DNA from: Brachybacterium alimentarium
GTDB lineage: Bacteria; Actinomycetota; Actinomycetes; Actinomycetales; Dermabacteraceae
Assembly: GCF_002332425.1 (NCBI RefSeq)
Contig: NZ_NRGS01000018.1
Location: 1-64,000 of the forward strand
Reading direction: 5' to 3'
Length of the DNA stretch: 64,000 nt
The notes below the pieces were generated by a model, which was not told the DNA's origin, ran no database searches, and saw only the letters and a program-made list of their open reading frames with translations. Numbering within the stretch: position 1 is the stretch's first letter; each line of letters opens with the position of its first letter. Below are positions 9,092 to 18,034 of the stretch, in pieces. The translations under genes and the position numbers were made by a program.

Positions 9092-9127
9092 TTGGCCTAG
9101 GCCAAAAACTAGCATGGCACAGGCCAA
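9092..9127. promoter_or_regulatory. Probable PdxR operator in the pdxS/pdxR gap
   Basis: A perfect 14-base palindrome, TTGGCCTAGGCCAA, at 9092-9105 is followed by a further AGGCCAA half-site at 9121-9127, two helical turns after the AGGCCAA of the palindrome. Direct repeats plus an inverted copy are typical of MocR/PdxR regulators that control pdxST and themselves. The site lies between the two divergent genes. Assignment to the adjacent pdxR product is inference from position and family. Confidence 0.7.
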
Positions 9128-9199
9128 CACCCGTCGCCCGCTCGCCAGGAGTCCACGATCCGGGACCGTGCAGGGGGATCGACCCTTAGACTCGAGCGG

Positions 9200-10570
9200 A
9201 TGAGCACGGACAACGCCCCGGGGATCAGCGGCAGCACCGCCGTCGAGATCGCCGACAGCGTGCGCGCTCTCGTGGACCGCGGCGAGTTGGCGCCCGGCGA
9301 CCTGCTGCCACCGGTGCGTGCCCTCGCCGAGCAGCTCGGCATCAACCGCAACACCGCCGTCGCCGCGTATCGCCACCTCGCCCGCTCGGGCGTCGTCGTC
9401 TCCCAGGGCCGCGCCGGCACCCGGATCGCGCAGCGCGCCGCGGTCGCGCAGGAGGGCTTCGCCGCCGCCGGATCCCTCCGCGACGTGGGCACCGGCAACC
9501 CCGATCCGCAGCTGATCCCCGATCTCGGGCCGGCGCTCGCCGCCGCCGGAGGCCGCCCCGTGCTGTACGGCGAGCCCGTCATCGACCGCGACCTCGAGCG
9601 GTGGGCGCGGGACTGGATGGCGGCCGACGCCCCCGCCGCCGTGGAGGACGTGCGCCTCACCCTCACCAGCGGTGCCGTCGACGCGGTCGAGCGGCTCCTC
9701 GCCCAGGCGCTCCAGCGCGACGACGCCGTCGCCCTCGAGGACCCCTGCTTCCTGGCCAGCATCCACCTCTCCCGTATCGGCGGATATCGTGCCGTGCCTG
9801 TCCCGGTCGACGCTGAGGGCATGACCGTCGACGGGCTGCGTCATGCCCTCGACCAGGGAGTCCGCGCCGTCGTCAGCACCCCGCGCGCGCAGAACCCCAC
9901 CGGTGCCTCGCTCAGCGCCCGCCGTGCCGAGCAGCTGCGCGACGTCCTCGCCGAGCACCCGTACGTGCTGGTCATCCAGGACGACTACTACTCGTTCCTC
10001 TCCCAGCAGCCCTTCCACTCGATCATCGGCCCCGAGCATCGGCGCTGGGCGCTGGTGCGGTCCGTCTCGAAGTTCGTGGGCCCGGACATGTGCCTGGCCG
10101 TCACCGCGACCGACCCCGACACCGCCGGCCGGCTCGCCCTGCGGCTCAGCCCCGGCACCACCTGGGTCAGCCATCTGCTGCAGCGGATCACGCATGCGGT
10201 GATGGCCGCTCCCGAGTCCCTGGAGCTCATCCACCGGGCCGGCGCCCACTACGCCGAGCGGAACGCCGCCTTCGCCGCACACCTGACCGCGCTGGGCCTG
10301 CCGGTCGAGGCGGGGGACGGGATGAGCCTGTGGGTCCCCGTCCCGGTGCCCGCGCGCGAGGTCGCGGACCGCCTCATGCGTCGCGGCTGGCTCGTGCGCA
10401 CGGGGGACGAGTTCCGCCTCGTCGCGACCGGCGCCCCCTCGCACCACCTGCGGCTGACCGTGCACGACCTCTCCGAGGACGACGCCCGGTCGCTCGCCGC
10501 CGACGTCGCCGGTGCCGCGGACATCCCCGCCATTGCTGACGTCGCCGGGACCGTCCGGAGCCCGGCGTAG
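9200..10570 (+). CDS. pdxR: MocR-family regulator of vitamin B6 synthesis
   Basis: This 456-residue protein has a GntR-type winged helix (about 10-75) fused to a fold-type I aminotransferase-like domain. The PLP-binding Lys is in SVSKFVGPD and the aspartate/tyrosine segment in IQDDYYS. PdxR proteins sense PLP and activate pdxST while repressing themselves. Its divergence from pdxS and the palindrome between them fit exactly. The ATG at 9200 follows the helix-turn-helix consensus start closely. Confidence 0.93.
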   Translation: MSTDNAPGISGSTAVEIADSVRALVDRGELAPGDLLPPVRALAEQLGINRNTAVAAYRHLARSGVVVSQGRAGTRIAQRAAVAQEGFAAAGSLRDVGTGNPDPQLIPDLGPALAAAGGRPVLYGEPVIDRDLERWARDWMAADAPAAVEDVRLTLTSGAVDAVERLLAQALQRDDAVALEDPCFLASIHLSRIGGYRAVPVPVDAEGMTVDGLRHALDQGVRAVVSTPRAQNPTGASLSARRAEQLRDVLAEHPYVLVIQDDYYSFLSQQPFHSIIGPEHRRWALVRSVSKFVGPDMCLAVTATDPDTAGRLALRLSPGTTWVSHLLQRITHAVMAAPESLELIHRAGAHYAERNAAFAAHLTALGLPVEAGDGMSLWVPVPVPAREVADRLMRRGWLVRTGDEFRLVATGAPSHHLRLTVHDLSEDDARSLAADVAGAADIPAIADVAGTVRSPA

Positions 10571-10583
10571 CGCCGCTGCCGGA

Positions 10584-11162
10584 TCAGAGCGCCCGGATCA
10601 CCCGCGCGGGATTGCCCACGGCGAGCACGTTCGCCGGGATGTCCTTCGTGACCACGGCCGACGCACCGATCACCGAGTTGTCCCCGATCGTGACGCCCGG
10701 CAGCACCGTGACGCCGCCGCCGAGCCACACGTTGTCCCCGATCGTGATCGGCTCCGCCCGCTCGAGGCCCTCGCGACGGGGAGCCGGCTCGGTGGGATGG
10801 ATCGGGGTCAGCAGCTGGACGTTCGGGCCGATCTGGCAGTCGTCCCCGATGGTGATCGTCGCGACGTCCGCCGCCGTGAGGTAGTAGTTCACGAAGGTGC
10901 GGGCACCGATCCGCACATTGCTGCCGTAGTCCAGCGACAGCGGCGGCCGCACCACAGTCTCCGCGCCGACCCCGCCCAGGAGCTCGATCAGCAGGTCACG
11001 AGCCTCCGGAGCGTCGTCGAGCCACGCTCGGTGGTAGCGATCGGCGAGCTGGGCGGCCTGCAGCTGGAGCGCCCCGAGCTCCTCGTCGGAGAGGTACCAG
11101 TCACCGGCGAGCATGCGCTCGTGCTGAGTGCGGTCATCGTCGGGAGCAGAGGTGCTGAGCAT
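10584..11162 (-). CDS. Sugar O-acetyltransferase (maltose acetyltransferase family)
   Basis: This 192-residue left-handed beta-helix enzyme has an N-terminal Mac domain ([16 protein letters not shown] region) and hexapeptide repeats ending in [19 protein letters not shown], then the family's usual C-terminus [21 protein letters not shown]. It should transfer acetyl from acetyl-CoA to a sugar such as maltose or a galactoside in the cytoplasm. It converges with pdxR, with 13 bases between the stops. The natural acceptor cannot be inferred from sequence. Confidence 0.9.
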   Translation of the reverse strand: MLSTSAPDDDRTQHERMLAGDWYLSDEELGALQLQAAQLADRYHRAWLDDAPEARDLLIELLGGVGAETVVRPPLSLDYGSNVRIGARTFVNYYLTAADVATITIGDDCQIGPNVQLLTPIHPTEPAPRREGLERAEPITIGDNVWLGGGVTVLPGVTIGDNSVIGASAVVTKDIPANVLAVGNPARVIRAL

Positions 11163-11192
11163 GGGATCGAGCGTAGCGGGAGGGGGAGCGGG

Positions 11193-12380
11193 TCAGCCCA
11201 GCGCGCCGAACCACGGGCGGCAGACTCCCTCCTCGGTGGGGGCCGAGGTGATCTCCAGCAGGTGCCCGCTGTCGGTGCGCACGAACGTCGGCGAGTAGTT
11301 CGGGCAGTAGTTGTTCCACGGCTCCTCGACAGGCACCGGAGCGGGCTCGGTCACCCAGCGGACCCTGCCGCTCAGCGTCCTGTTCTGGGAGCGGAGCACG
11401 ACCTGCCCGTTGTCCGGGCCCGGGTCGCCGTCGGGACCGTAGTGCATCTGGGAGCCCAGCACCACCGAGCCGTCGGCGTCGATCGTGAGCGTCGGAGTGT
11501 GGCGCGGTTCGGTGCCGTCGGCCGCCCGGATCACCTCGTCCCGGGACGTGACCGGGCCCCAGTCGCGAGGGTCGTCGGCGGTGCGCACGTAGCTGCGGCA
11601 GAGGTTTTCGGGACCGCAGATCTCATAGCTCATGGCCCAGCGGCCATCGCGCAGCCGGCGCACATTGGGCATGCCGGGCCGTGCGTCGGGATCCTCCAGC
11701 TCGATCGTCGGCGTCGGATCAGTCCAGGTCAGAGCGTCGGTCGAGGTCTGCTGAACGATCTTCTGCGAGTGGTTCTCCCCGTCGGTCTCGTCGCAGTACC
11801 AGAGCACCAGGGTGTCGTCGTCGGCCACCGCGAACTCCGGCTCCCACAGACCGCCCTCGTTCTCCGCGACCGCGGTGATCGCGATCCGCTCCCAGCTGCG
11901 GCCGAGGTCGGTACTCGCCCAGATCCGGATCGACATCCGTCGGTCCGTGGCGTCGGCGCCGACGGAGGCGCTCCAGAGCAGGGTGCCCTCGGGGAGGTCG
12001 CCGAGGGGCCGGGGCAGCTCGAACAGTGTGGCGCAGCACAGGCCCTCCCCGGCCTCGAGCGCTTCATCGGAGACGGTTCCCACCTGCGTGAACGTGGCGC
12101 CGCTGTCGGTCGACTCCCAGATCCCGCCATAACCGGAGGGGCCGTCGAAGGAGACCACCGAGGCGAGCAGGCGATCGTTCGCGGTGCGCTGGTGGGCCAG
12201 ACGGATCACGCGCGGGTAGAGGCCGGTGTCGTCGAGCAGGAGCTGCGGGGGCCGGTCCTGCTGACGGCCGGTGCCACCGCGTCCGGGGCTGCCGGCACCG
12301 AGGGCGGGCGCAGCGACTCCGAGAGCGGCAGTGCTGGTCAGCGCTGCGGTCAGGACGGTGGTGAGGGTTCGTCGTCGCAT
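11193..12380 (-). CDS. Exported sialidase-fold (BNR repeat) beta-propeller protein
   Basis: This 395-residue protein has a Sec signal peptide (MRRRTLTTVLTAALTSTAAL, cleaved near ALGAG). Asp-box/BNR-type segments are visible: STDSGATFTQV (about residue 90) and STDLGRSWERI (about 155). Repeated STD-x-G-x-[ST]-[FW] motifs indicate a six-bladed sialidase-like propeller. It lies just downstream of, and on the same strand as, a GH51 arabinofuranosidase. This raises the possibility of a GH93-type exo-arabinanase, a family that shares this fold, but no GH93-specific residues were verified. A sialidase or lectin-like role is an alternative. It is probably co-transcribed with the GH51 gene, the gap being 6 bases. 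Confidence 0.75.
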   Translation of the reverse strand: MRRRTLTTVLTAALTSTAALGVAAPALGAGSPGRGGTGRQQDRPPQLLLDDTGLYPRVIRLAHQRTANDRLLASVVSFDGPSGYGGIWESTDSGATFTQVGTVSDEALEAGEGLCCATLFELPRPLGDLPEGTLLWSASVGADATDRRMSIRIWASTDLGRSWERIAITAVAENEGGLWEPEFAVADDDTLVLWYCDETDGENHSQKIVQQTSTDALTWTDPTPTIELEDPDARPGMPNVRRLRDGRWAMSYEICGPENLCRSYVRTADDPRDWGPVTSRDEVIRAADGTEPRHTPTLTIDADGSVVLGSQMHYGPDGDPGPDNGQVVLRSQNRTLSGRVRWVTEPAPVPVEEPWNNYCPNYSPTFVRTDSGHLLEITSAPTEEGVCRPWFGALG

Positions 12381-12386
12381 GGTGGG

Positions 12387-13904
12387 TCACTTCCTGGTCT
12401 GCAGCCGGAACATGGCCCAGCTGATCGGGGGCAGAGGCGCGGTGAGGCCGTCCGGGGTGACGGCCGCGCCGTCATGCGGGCGGGGGACGACGGCGTCGGG
12501 GTCGTCGGCCGTGTTCACCGCGTGGGGGTCGTCCTCGTGGAGGATCGAGGCGTCCAGGAGCTCGAGATCCCCGAAGCCTCCGAGCGGCACGACGAGGTCA
12601 AGCGCCTGGTCGGGGGAGCGGTTCACGGCGAACACCGTGAGCCGCCCGGCGTCCTCGTCCCAGGTGGCCACCGCATCGAGGAGGGTGGCCGTTCCGTGCT
12701 TCGCAGTGTCGATCGTGGGCGAGTCGATCGCGGTGCGCAGCACCTGCCCGCTCGCATGCCGGGAGGTCATGGCGAAGGGATGGAAGATCGTCTGCCGCCA
12801 GGCCGGGCCGCCCGGGGTGGTGCGGATCGGGCCGAGCACGTTGACCAGCTGCGCCTGCGAGGCCGAGGCCACGCGATCGGTATGCCGCAGCAGGCTGATC
12901 AGCAGCGATCCCACCACCACGGCGTCCTGCGCGGTGTAGGTGGATTCGGCGAAGCGGGGCGCCTCCGGCCAGTCGTCGCCGCCCGGCTCCTCGCCGGTGT
13001 CGCCGTCGGGATTGGTCACGTTCCACTCGTCGAAGCTGATCTGGAGGCGCTTGTCGCGCTTGAGGGTGGCTCGCACGTGATCGCTCGTGGCCACGACCGC
13101 TTCGATATAGGAATCCATGTCGACTGCCGACGCGAGATACGAGGCCGCATCGCCCTCCTCGCCGCGGTAGTACACGTGCGCCGAGAGCATGTCGATGTCG
13201 TCGTAGCAGGCCTCGAGCACGGCCTGCTCCCAGGCCCCGAAGGTGGGCATCGAGGAATGGGAGGAGCCGCAGGCCACGAGTTCGAGCTCGGAACCGGTGC
13301 GGCGCATCGCCCGGGCGGTCTCCGCAGCGAGCCGGGCGTAGTCCTCGGCGGGGCGGTGACCGATCTGCCAGGGCCCGTCCATCTCGTTGCCCAGGCACCA
13401 CATACGGATCCCGTACGGCTCGGGATGACCGTTGGCCGCCCGACGATCCGCGAGCTCCGTGCCGACCGGGGCGTTGGCGTACTCGAGCACGTCGAGGGCC
13501 TCCTGCACCCCGCGGGTGCCGAGGTTGACGGCGTACATCGGCTCGACGCCCGCCTTCTCCGCCCAGGCCATGAACTCGTCCAGGCCGAAGGCGTTGGTCT
13601 CGGTGGAGTGCCAGGCGAGATCGGGACGGCGCGGGCGCTGCTCGGCCGGGCCGACGCCGTCCTCCCAGCGATAGCCGGAGACGAAGTTGCCGCCGGGATA
13701 GCGGACGGAGCTCACCCCCAGCTCACCGGTCAGCGCCAGGACGTCCTGGCGGAACCCGTCGGCGTCGGCCGAGGGATGGCCGGGTTCGAAGATCCCGGTG
13801 TACACGCAGCGCGCCATGTGCTCGACGAAGCTGCCGAAGGTGCGGCGGCGCACGGGACCGACCCGGTGCGCCGGGTGGAGGTGGACTGTGCCGTGCAGGG
13901 TCAT
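12387..13904 (-). CDS. abfA: Alpha-N-arabinofuranosidase, GH51
   Basis: This 505-residue enzyme removes terminal alpha-L-arabinofuranose from arabinan, arabinoxylan or oligosaccharides. The GH51 acid/base Glu is residue 174 in CLGNEMDGPW and the nucleophile Glu is residue 293 in SFDEWNV, close to the positions in characterised bacterial GH51 enzymes. The substrate-site segment RYPGGNFVSGY is intact. There is no signal peptide, so it acts inside the cell on imported arabino-oligosaccharides. It diverges from a CUT1 ABC operon that would import these substrates, and the LacI gene at the end of that operon is the likely regulator of both sides. Confidence 0.95.
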   Translation of the reverse strand: MTLHGTVHLHPAHRVGPVRRRTFGSFVEHMARCVYTGIFEPGHPSADADGFRQDVLALTGELGVSSVRYPGGNFVSGYRWEDGVGPAEQRPRRPDLAWHSTETNAFGLDEFMAWAEKAGVEPMYAVNLGTRGVQEALDVLEYANAPVGTELADRRAANGHPEPYGIRMWCLGNEMDGPWQIGHRPAEDYARLAAETARAMRRTGSELELVACGSSHSSMPTFGAWEQAVLEACYDDIDMLSAHVYYRGEEGDAASYLASAVDMDSYIEAVVATSDHVRATLKRDKRLQISFDEWNVTNPDGDTGEEPGGDDWPEAPRFAESTYTAQDAVVVGSLLISLLRHTDRVASASQAQLVNVLGPIRTTPGGPAWRQTIFHPFAMTSRHASGQVLRTAIDSPTIDTAKHGTATLLDAVATWDEDAGRLTVFAVNRSPDQALDLVVPLGGFGDLELLDASILHEDDPHAVNTADDPDAVVPRPHDGAAVTPDGLTAPLPPISWAMFRLQTRK

Positions 13905-13971
13905 CGGTGACTCCTTCGGCCGCGGTGTTCGACGGTGGAGGTGCTCCGCGGCCGGGTGCTTGCCGAGCTTA

Positions 13972-13985
13972 GTTCAACGATGTAC
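13972..13985. promoter_or_regulatory. Candidate LacI-type operator before abfA and the ABC operon
   Basis: GTTCAAC GATGTAC is an imperfect 14-base palindrome centred on CG (5 of 7 pairs match) in the 205-base divergent region. A central CG and this size are typical of LacI-family operators, and a lacI gene closes the adjacent operon. This is weak evidence without a second copy. Confidence 0.3.
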
Positions 13986-14109
13986 CTTGTGCCACACCTC
14001 ACAGTGAACTTTCTGGGACGAGGGGTCGGACGGCCGATGGGGGCCTCCCGACGAAGCACCCCGGAACGGCGCGTGCCCACCGGGTGGCCTCGAGGACGAG
14101 GCAGATCGG

Positions 14110-15462
14110 ATGACGATGAGACGACGACGTTTCCTCACCGGTGCCGCCGGGGCCGCAGCGGCCGCCGCCGCGGGTGTCACGGCAGGCTGCGGCAACCTTC
14201 ATTCCTCCGACCCCGACGTTCTGACCTTCATGTTCCGCGGTTCCACCGAGGAGCGCGACGTGTTCTCACGGGCTGTCGCGGTGTTCGAGGAGCGCACCGG
14301 CTACGAGGTCCAGATCATCTCTACCTCGGCGGATCAGTACGCCACCAAGCTGCAGACGGCGATCCTCGGGAACTCCGTGCCGGATGTCTTCTACCTCGAG
14401 CCGCCTCGCACGATGGCGTACGTGACCAACGGAGTGCTCGCGGACCTCACGCCCTATGTCGAGGCGACCGATCTCCCGGTCGACGACATCTGGACCGCGG
14501 GCCTGGACCTCTACCGTTTCGACGGCGAGCAGATCGGGAAGGGCCCGTTGTACGCGATGCCCAAGGACCTCGGCCCCTTCTCCTTCGGCTATAACAAGAC
14601 CCTCTTCGAGGAGATGGGTGTCGAGCCCCCGGATCCGGACGTGCCGCTGGACTGGGACGAGTTCCTCGAGCGCTGCCAGGCGCTTACGGGGGACCGTGAC
14701 GGCGACGGCGCCACCGACGCCTGGGGCACCTCGGTGAACATCGGCGCCGAGATCCACTCCTATGTGTGGTCCAACGGCGGGGACTGGCTCAGCGAGGACG
14801 CCCGCACCATCACCATCGACACTCCCGAGTTCGCCGAGGCGCTGCAGTACATCGTGGACCTGCGCGAGGTGCACGGCGTGACCCCGTCGATCAACGAGAC
14901 CGAAGGGATGGACGGATATCAGCGCTGGCTCCGGGGACAGATCGGCTTCTTCCCTGTCGCCCCGTGGGATCTGACCCTGTACCGCACGCTCGACTTCGAA
15001 TTCGACCTGTGCCCCTACCCGGCCGGTCGCACCGGGGTCTCCGCGACGAACATCGGCTCGCTGGGCATCGGCGTTTCGGCCAAGAGCCTCCGGCCGGACC
15101 GGGCCGCCGAGCTCGCGATGTTCCTGGCATGCGACCCCGAGGCACAGGCGATCATCGTCGGCGAGGGCCAGACCATCCCCAACACGCGCTCCCACGCCGC
15201 CGAGTGGGTGAAGGACACCTCGATCGAGCCGCGGAACAAGCAGGAGTATCTCGACATCGTCGAGGACTACGGACACTTCGTGCCCAACGCCCTCACGTAC
15301 ACACCGGAGTGGATGGATGCCTTCTTCACCAACATCCAGCCCGTCCTCGAGGCCCGCGCCGACGTCGGTGAGTACCTCGCGGCGACCCAGCCGGTTATGC
15401 AGGACTTCCTGGACAGCGCCCGCGAGCAGTTCCGCATCGACCAGGAGGCGAACGCCCGATGA
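14110..15462 (+). CDS. Sugar ABC transporter substrate-binding lipoprotein (CUT1)
   Basis: This 450-residue extracellular solute-binding protein has a twin-arginine signal (RRRRFLTG) running into the lipobox TAGC. It is therefore probably exported folded by Tat and anchored by lipid at its Cys. The rest matches family 1 sugar-binding proteins, with LEPPRTMAYVTNGVLADLTP and the GPFSFGYNKTLFEEMG hinge region. Its ATG overlaps nothing upstream, and its stop overlaps the next gene's start by ATGA. The arabinofuranosidase next to it suggests arabino-oligosaccharides as ligand. Confidence 0.93.
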   Translation: MTMRRRRFLTGAAGAAAAAAAGVTAGCGNLHSSDPDVLTFMFRGSTEERDVFSRAVAVFEERTGYEVQIISTSADQYATKLQTAILGNSVPDVFYLEPPRTMAYVTNGVLADLTPYVEATDLPVDDIWTAGLDLYRFDGEQIGKGPLYAMPKDLGPFSFGYNKTLFEEMGVEPPDPDVPLDWDEFLERCQALTGDRDGDGATDAWGTSVNIGAEIHSYVWSNGGDWLSEDARTITIDTPEFAEALQYIVDLREVHGVTPSINETEGMDGYQRWLRGQIGFFPVAPWDLTLYRTLDFEFDLCPYPAGRTGVSATNIGSLGIGVSAKSLRPDRAAELAMFLACDPEAQAIIVGEGQTIPNTRSHAAEWVKDTSIEPRNKQEYLDIVEDYGHFVPNALTYTPEWMDAFFTNIQPVLEARADVGEYLAATQPVMQDFLDSAREQFRIDQEANAR

Positions 15463-16364
15463 GCGCCACCACGACCACGGGGACCGGCGATCTCCACCGC
15501 TCTGAACGGAGGTGGGGGCGTCTGTTCATCGCCCCGCCCGTGATCGGCTTCGCCCTCTTCGCCCTCGCCCCGCTGCTGTTCTCCCTGTACGCGGCGTTCA
15601 CGCACTGGAACGGGCTCTCCGCCCCGCTGTTCTCCGGGTTCGCGAACTTCCGCACCATGGCCGGCGACCCGCAGTTCTGGCAGTCCCTCGGCAACACCCT
15701 CTTCCTCATGATCGGGGTGCCGATCGGCCTGGCGATCTCCCTGATCCTCGCTCTCGCGCTGAACCGGCAGATGCCCGGTCGCGCCGCCTTTCGGGTCATC
15801 TACTACCTGCCCGGCGTCTCGTCGGTCGCAGCCATCGCGATCCTGTGGCAGTGGGCGCTGAACGGGGACTTCGGCCTGGTCAACCAGCTGCTGGCCGCCG
15901 TCGGCATCGACGGGCCCAACTGGCTCGCCGAGAAGCACTGGGTCAAGCCGGCGCTGATCCTCATGGGGGTCTGGAAGGGCATCGGCTTCTCCACGCTGCT
16001 CTACCTCGCCGCGCTGCAGTCCGTGCCGCGCACCCTGCTAGAGGCCGCGATGCTCGACGGAGCCGGCGCCTGGCTGCGCTTCCGCCACGTGATCCTGCCG
16101 ATGCTCAGCCCGGTCACGTTCTTCCTGGTCGTCACCGGGATCATCGGCGGGGCGCAGATGTTCGCGGAGATCAACATCATGACCCCGACGGGCGGTCCGG
16201 AGTTCGGCTCCGCCACCATCGTCTGGTACATCTGGCAGCAGGGCTTCCAGAACCTCCAGCTGGGGTACGCGACCGCCATGAGCCTGGTCCTGGGGCTGAT
16301 GATCTTCCTGGTCACAGCCGTCCAGTTCTACCTCAACTCCCGCAACATTTTCACGGTGGAATGA
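15459..16364 (+). CDS. Sugar ABC transporter permease (MalF/UgpA type)
   Basis: This 301-residue inner-membrane permease has six predicted membrane helices. The EAA loop that contacts the ATPase is EAAMLDGAGAWLRFRHVILP (about residues 193-212). Its start overlaps the binding-protein stop. The partner permease follows 10 bases downstream. No ATP-binding gene is present in the operon, so a shared MsiK-type ATPase encoded elsewhere is expected, as is usual for actinobacterial CUT1 systems. Confidence 0.94.
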   Translation: MSATTTTGTGDLHRSERRWGRLFIAPPVIGFALFALAPLLFSLYAAFTHWNGLSAPLFSGFANFRTMAGDPQFWQSLGNTLFLMIGVPIGLAISLILALALNRQMPGRAAFRVIYYLPGVSSVAAIAILWQWALNGDFGLVNQLLAAVGIDGPNWLAEKHWVKPALILMGVWKGIGFSTLLYLAALQSVPRTLLEAAMLDGAGAWLRFRHVILPMLSPVTFFLVVTGIIGGAQMFAEINIMTPTGGPEFGSATIVWYIWQQGFQNLQLGYATAMSLVLGLMIFLVTAVQFYLNSRNIFTVE

Positions 16365-16374
16365 GGAGGCCCCC

Positions 16375-17298
16375 ATGGCTACCACCAGCGCCATCCCGAC
16401 CACGCCCCTGCAGACCTCCGGGGTCGAGCCCGACGCGGTGCGACGCCGACGGCGTCGGAGCGATCGCCGCTTCGGCTCCACGGCCGACGTCGTCATCTTC
16501 ATCGCCCTGTGCCTGGGCGCCTTCACCATGCTGCTGCCGCTGGCGTGGATGCTCTCCACCTCTCTGAAGACGCAGGAGAATGTCTTCCTCCTGCCGCCGC
16601 AGTGGATCCCGCGCCCTGCCGAATGGGGGAACTACCTGCGGATCTGGGAGGCCGGGCCGTTGCTGCGAGGCATCGTCAACTCCTCGATCGTCTCGCTCAC
16701 GGTGATCACCATCGGCACGATCACCTCCTGCTACGCGGCCTACGGCTTCTCAAAGATGCGGATCCCCGGGAAGAACGGGATCTTCCTGGCCCTGCTGGGC
16801 GGCATCATGATCCCCTTCCCAGCGCTCATGATCCCCACCTTCATGCTGTTCTCGACGATCGGCTGGGTGGACACCCTGCTGCCGCTCATCGTGCCCGGCC
16901 TGTTCGGCAACCTCATGATGGTGTTCTTCCTGCGCCAGTACTTGATGAGCGTGCCCGATTCGCTCATCGAGGCGGCGGTGATCGACGGAGCCACCCACCC
17001 GCAGATCTTCGCCCGTATCGTGCTGCCACTGATCCGCCCCGCGATCGCCGCGCAGCTGATCCTGTGGTTCATGGGCACCTGGAACGACTACCTGGGCCCG
17101 ATCATCTACCTGAACTCGGAGAACGTGCAGACCCTTCAGCTGGTGATCGCGAACTTCAACGCCACCTACGCGGTCCAGACCGACTATCCGCTGATCATGG
17201 CGGCCTCGATCGTGGCACTGCTGCCGGTGCTCGGCGTGTTCCTGCTGTTCCAGCGGCAGATCATCGAGTCCATCGCCCTGACCGGCAACAAGGCGTGA
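16375..17298 (+). CDS. Sugar ABC transporter permease (MalG/UgpE type)
   Basis: This 307-residue permease has six predicted helices and the EAA loop EAAVIDGATHPQIFARIVLP. The N-terminus is a ~35-residue basic cytoplasmic tail containing RRRRRRS-like sequence before the first helix. GAGGAGG precedes its ATG. Together with the upstream permease it forms the translocation channel for the CUT1 system. Confidence 0.94.
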   Translation: MATTSAIPTTPLQTSGVEPDAVRRRRRRSDRRFGSTADVVIFIALCLGAFTMLLPLAWMLSTSLKTQENVFLLPPQWIPRPAEWGNYLRIWEAGPLLRGIVNSSIVSLTVITIGTITSCYAAYGFSKMRIPGKNGIFLALLGGIMIPFPALMIPTFMLFSTIGWVDTLLPLIVPGLFGNLMMVFFLRQYLMSVPDSLIEAAVIDGATHPQIFARIVLPLIRPAIAAQLILWFMGTWNDYLGPIIYLNSENVQTLQLVIANFNATYAVQTDYPLIMAASIVALLPVLGVFLLFQRQIIESIALTGNKA

Positions 17299-17302
17299 GG
17301 CG

Positions 17303-18034
17303 GTGACGGGGGCGGGGACCGGGATCACGGCGACCGGGCACACGGCTGCCGGAGCGCCCGAACCAGCCGGAGCGGCGGAGGGGTCTTCAGCTGCTGGGGG
17401 CGTGATGGCGGCTCTGGCCTGGGTGCCGCGCCTGGTCGCGCTCCACCTGGCATGGGTGGCTCTCGTCCTTCTGGGCGCCGTCGTGGCCGGCATCGCGCCG
17501 GCCACGACCACGCTGGTCGCCGTGCTGCGCAGGCGGGACGAGCTCGAGGCGGTCGACGGATCGCGCGGACTCGTGGCCGCCGTGCTGCGTCGCTACCGCG
17601 TAGAGTTCATGCCTGCCAATCGCGCGGCAGGCCCCTTTGTGCTGATCGCGCTGGCAGCGGCAGCGAACGTGGCCCTCGGAGTTGCCGGCGCGCTGCCGGA
17701 ATGGTTCTTCCCGGCAGGGTTCGCCGTGTCGATTCTGCTCGCGGCGGGCATGACGCTCGCGGCCTTCCACGCGATCGCCCTGCACGAGCTGCGGCCGTCG
17801 GCCCCGGCACCGACCATCTGGCGCGGTGCGCTCGCCGGTGTGGTGCTGCTCCCGCTCGCCTCGGCATCCTTCACGATCACCGTCCTCGCGGCGCTGACGA
17901 TCTCGGCAGTCATCCAGCCGCTCGCGCTGTTGGCCGGAGGTGGGATCCTGATCGCCGTGACCAGCTCCCTCCTCGTGCGCTCCTGGCAGATCCGGCTCGA
18001 TGCCGCCATGCCCCGGCCAGCGGTGGCGCTATGA
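17303..18034 (+). CDS. DUF624 (YesL-like) membrane protein
   Basis: This 243-residue protein has several hydrophobic helices and the DUF624 signature in which PATTTLVAVLRR follows a first helix. DUF624/YesL proteins commonly sit next to CUT1 sugar transporters of plant-polysaccharide loci; their biochemical role is unknown. The GTG at 17303 gives a low-complexity Ala/Gly-rich N-terminus of 34 residues, and an ATG at 17405 (MAALAWVPRL) lies just before the first helix and may be the true start. The end overlaps the lacI start by ATGA. Confidence 0.78.
   Translation: MTGAGTGITATGHTAAGAPEPAGAAEGSSAAGGVMAALAWVPRLVALHLAWVALVLLGAVVAGIAPATTTLVAVLRRRDELEAVDGSRGLVAAVLRRYRVEFMPANRAAGPFVLIALAAAANVALGVAGALPEWFFPAGFAVSILLAAGMTLAAFHAIALHELRPSAPAPTIWRGALAGVVLLPLASASFTITVLAALTISAVIQPLALLAGGGILIAVTSSLLVRSWQIRLDAAMPRPAVAL

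Noticed and set aside
9023-10465. N-terminal extension of pdxS to 10465
   Set aside because: The extension is antisense to pdxR. The ATG at 9022 has a ribosome binding site and starts a normal-length PdxS.
10512-13910. A 1132-codon open frame on the + strand
   Set aside because: It runs antisense to the acetyltransferase, propeller and GH51 genes. Its translation is low-complexity Arg/Gly/Val/Ala text caused by GC-rich codons; the opposite strand has clear families.
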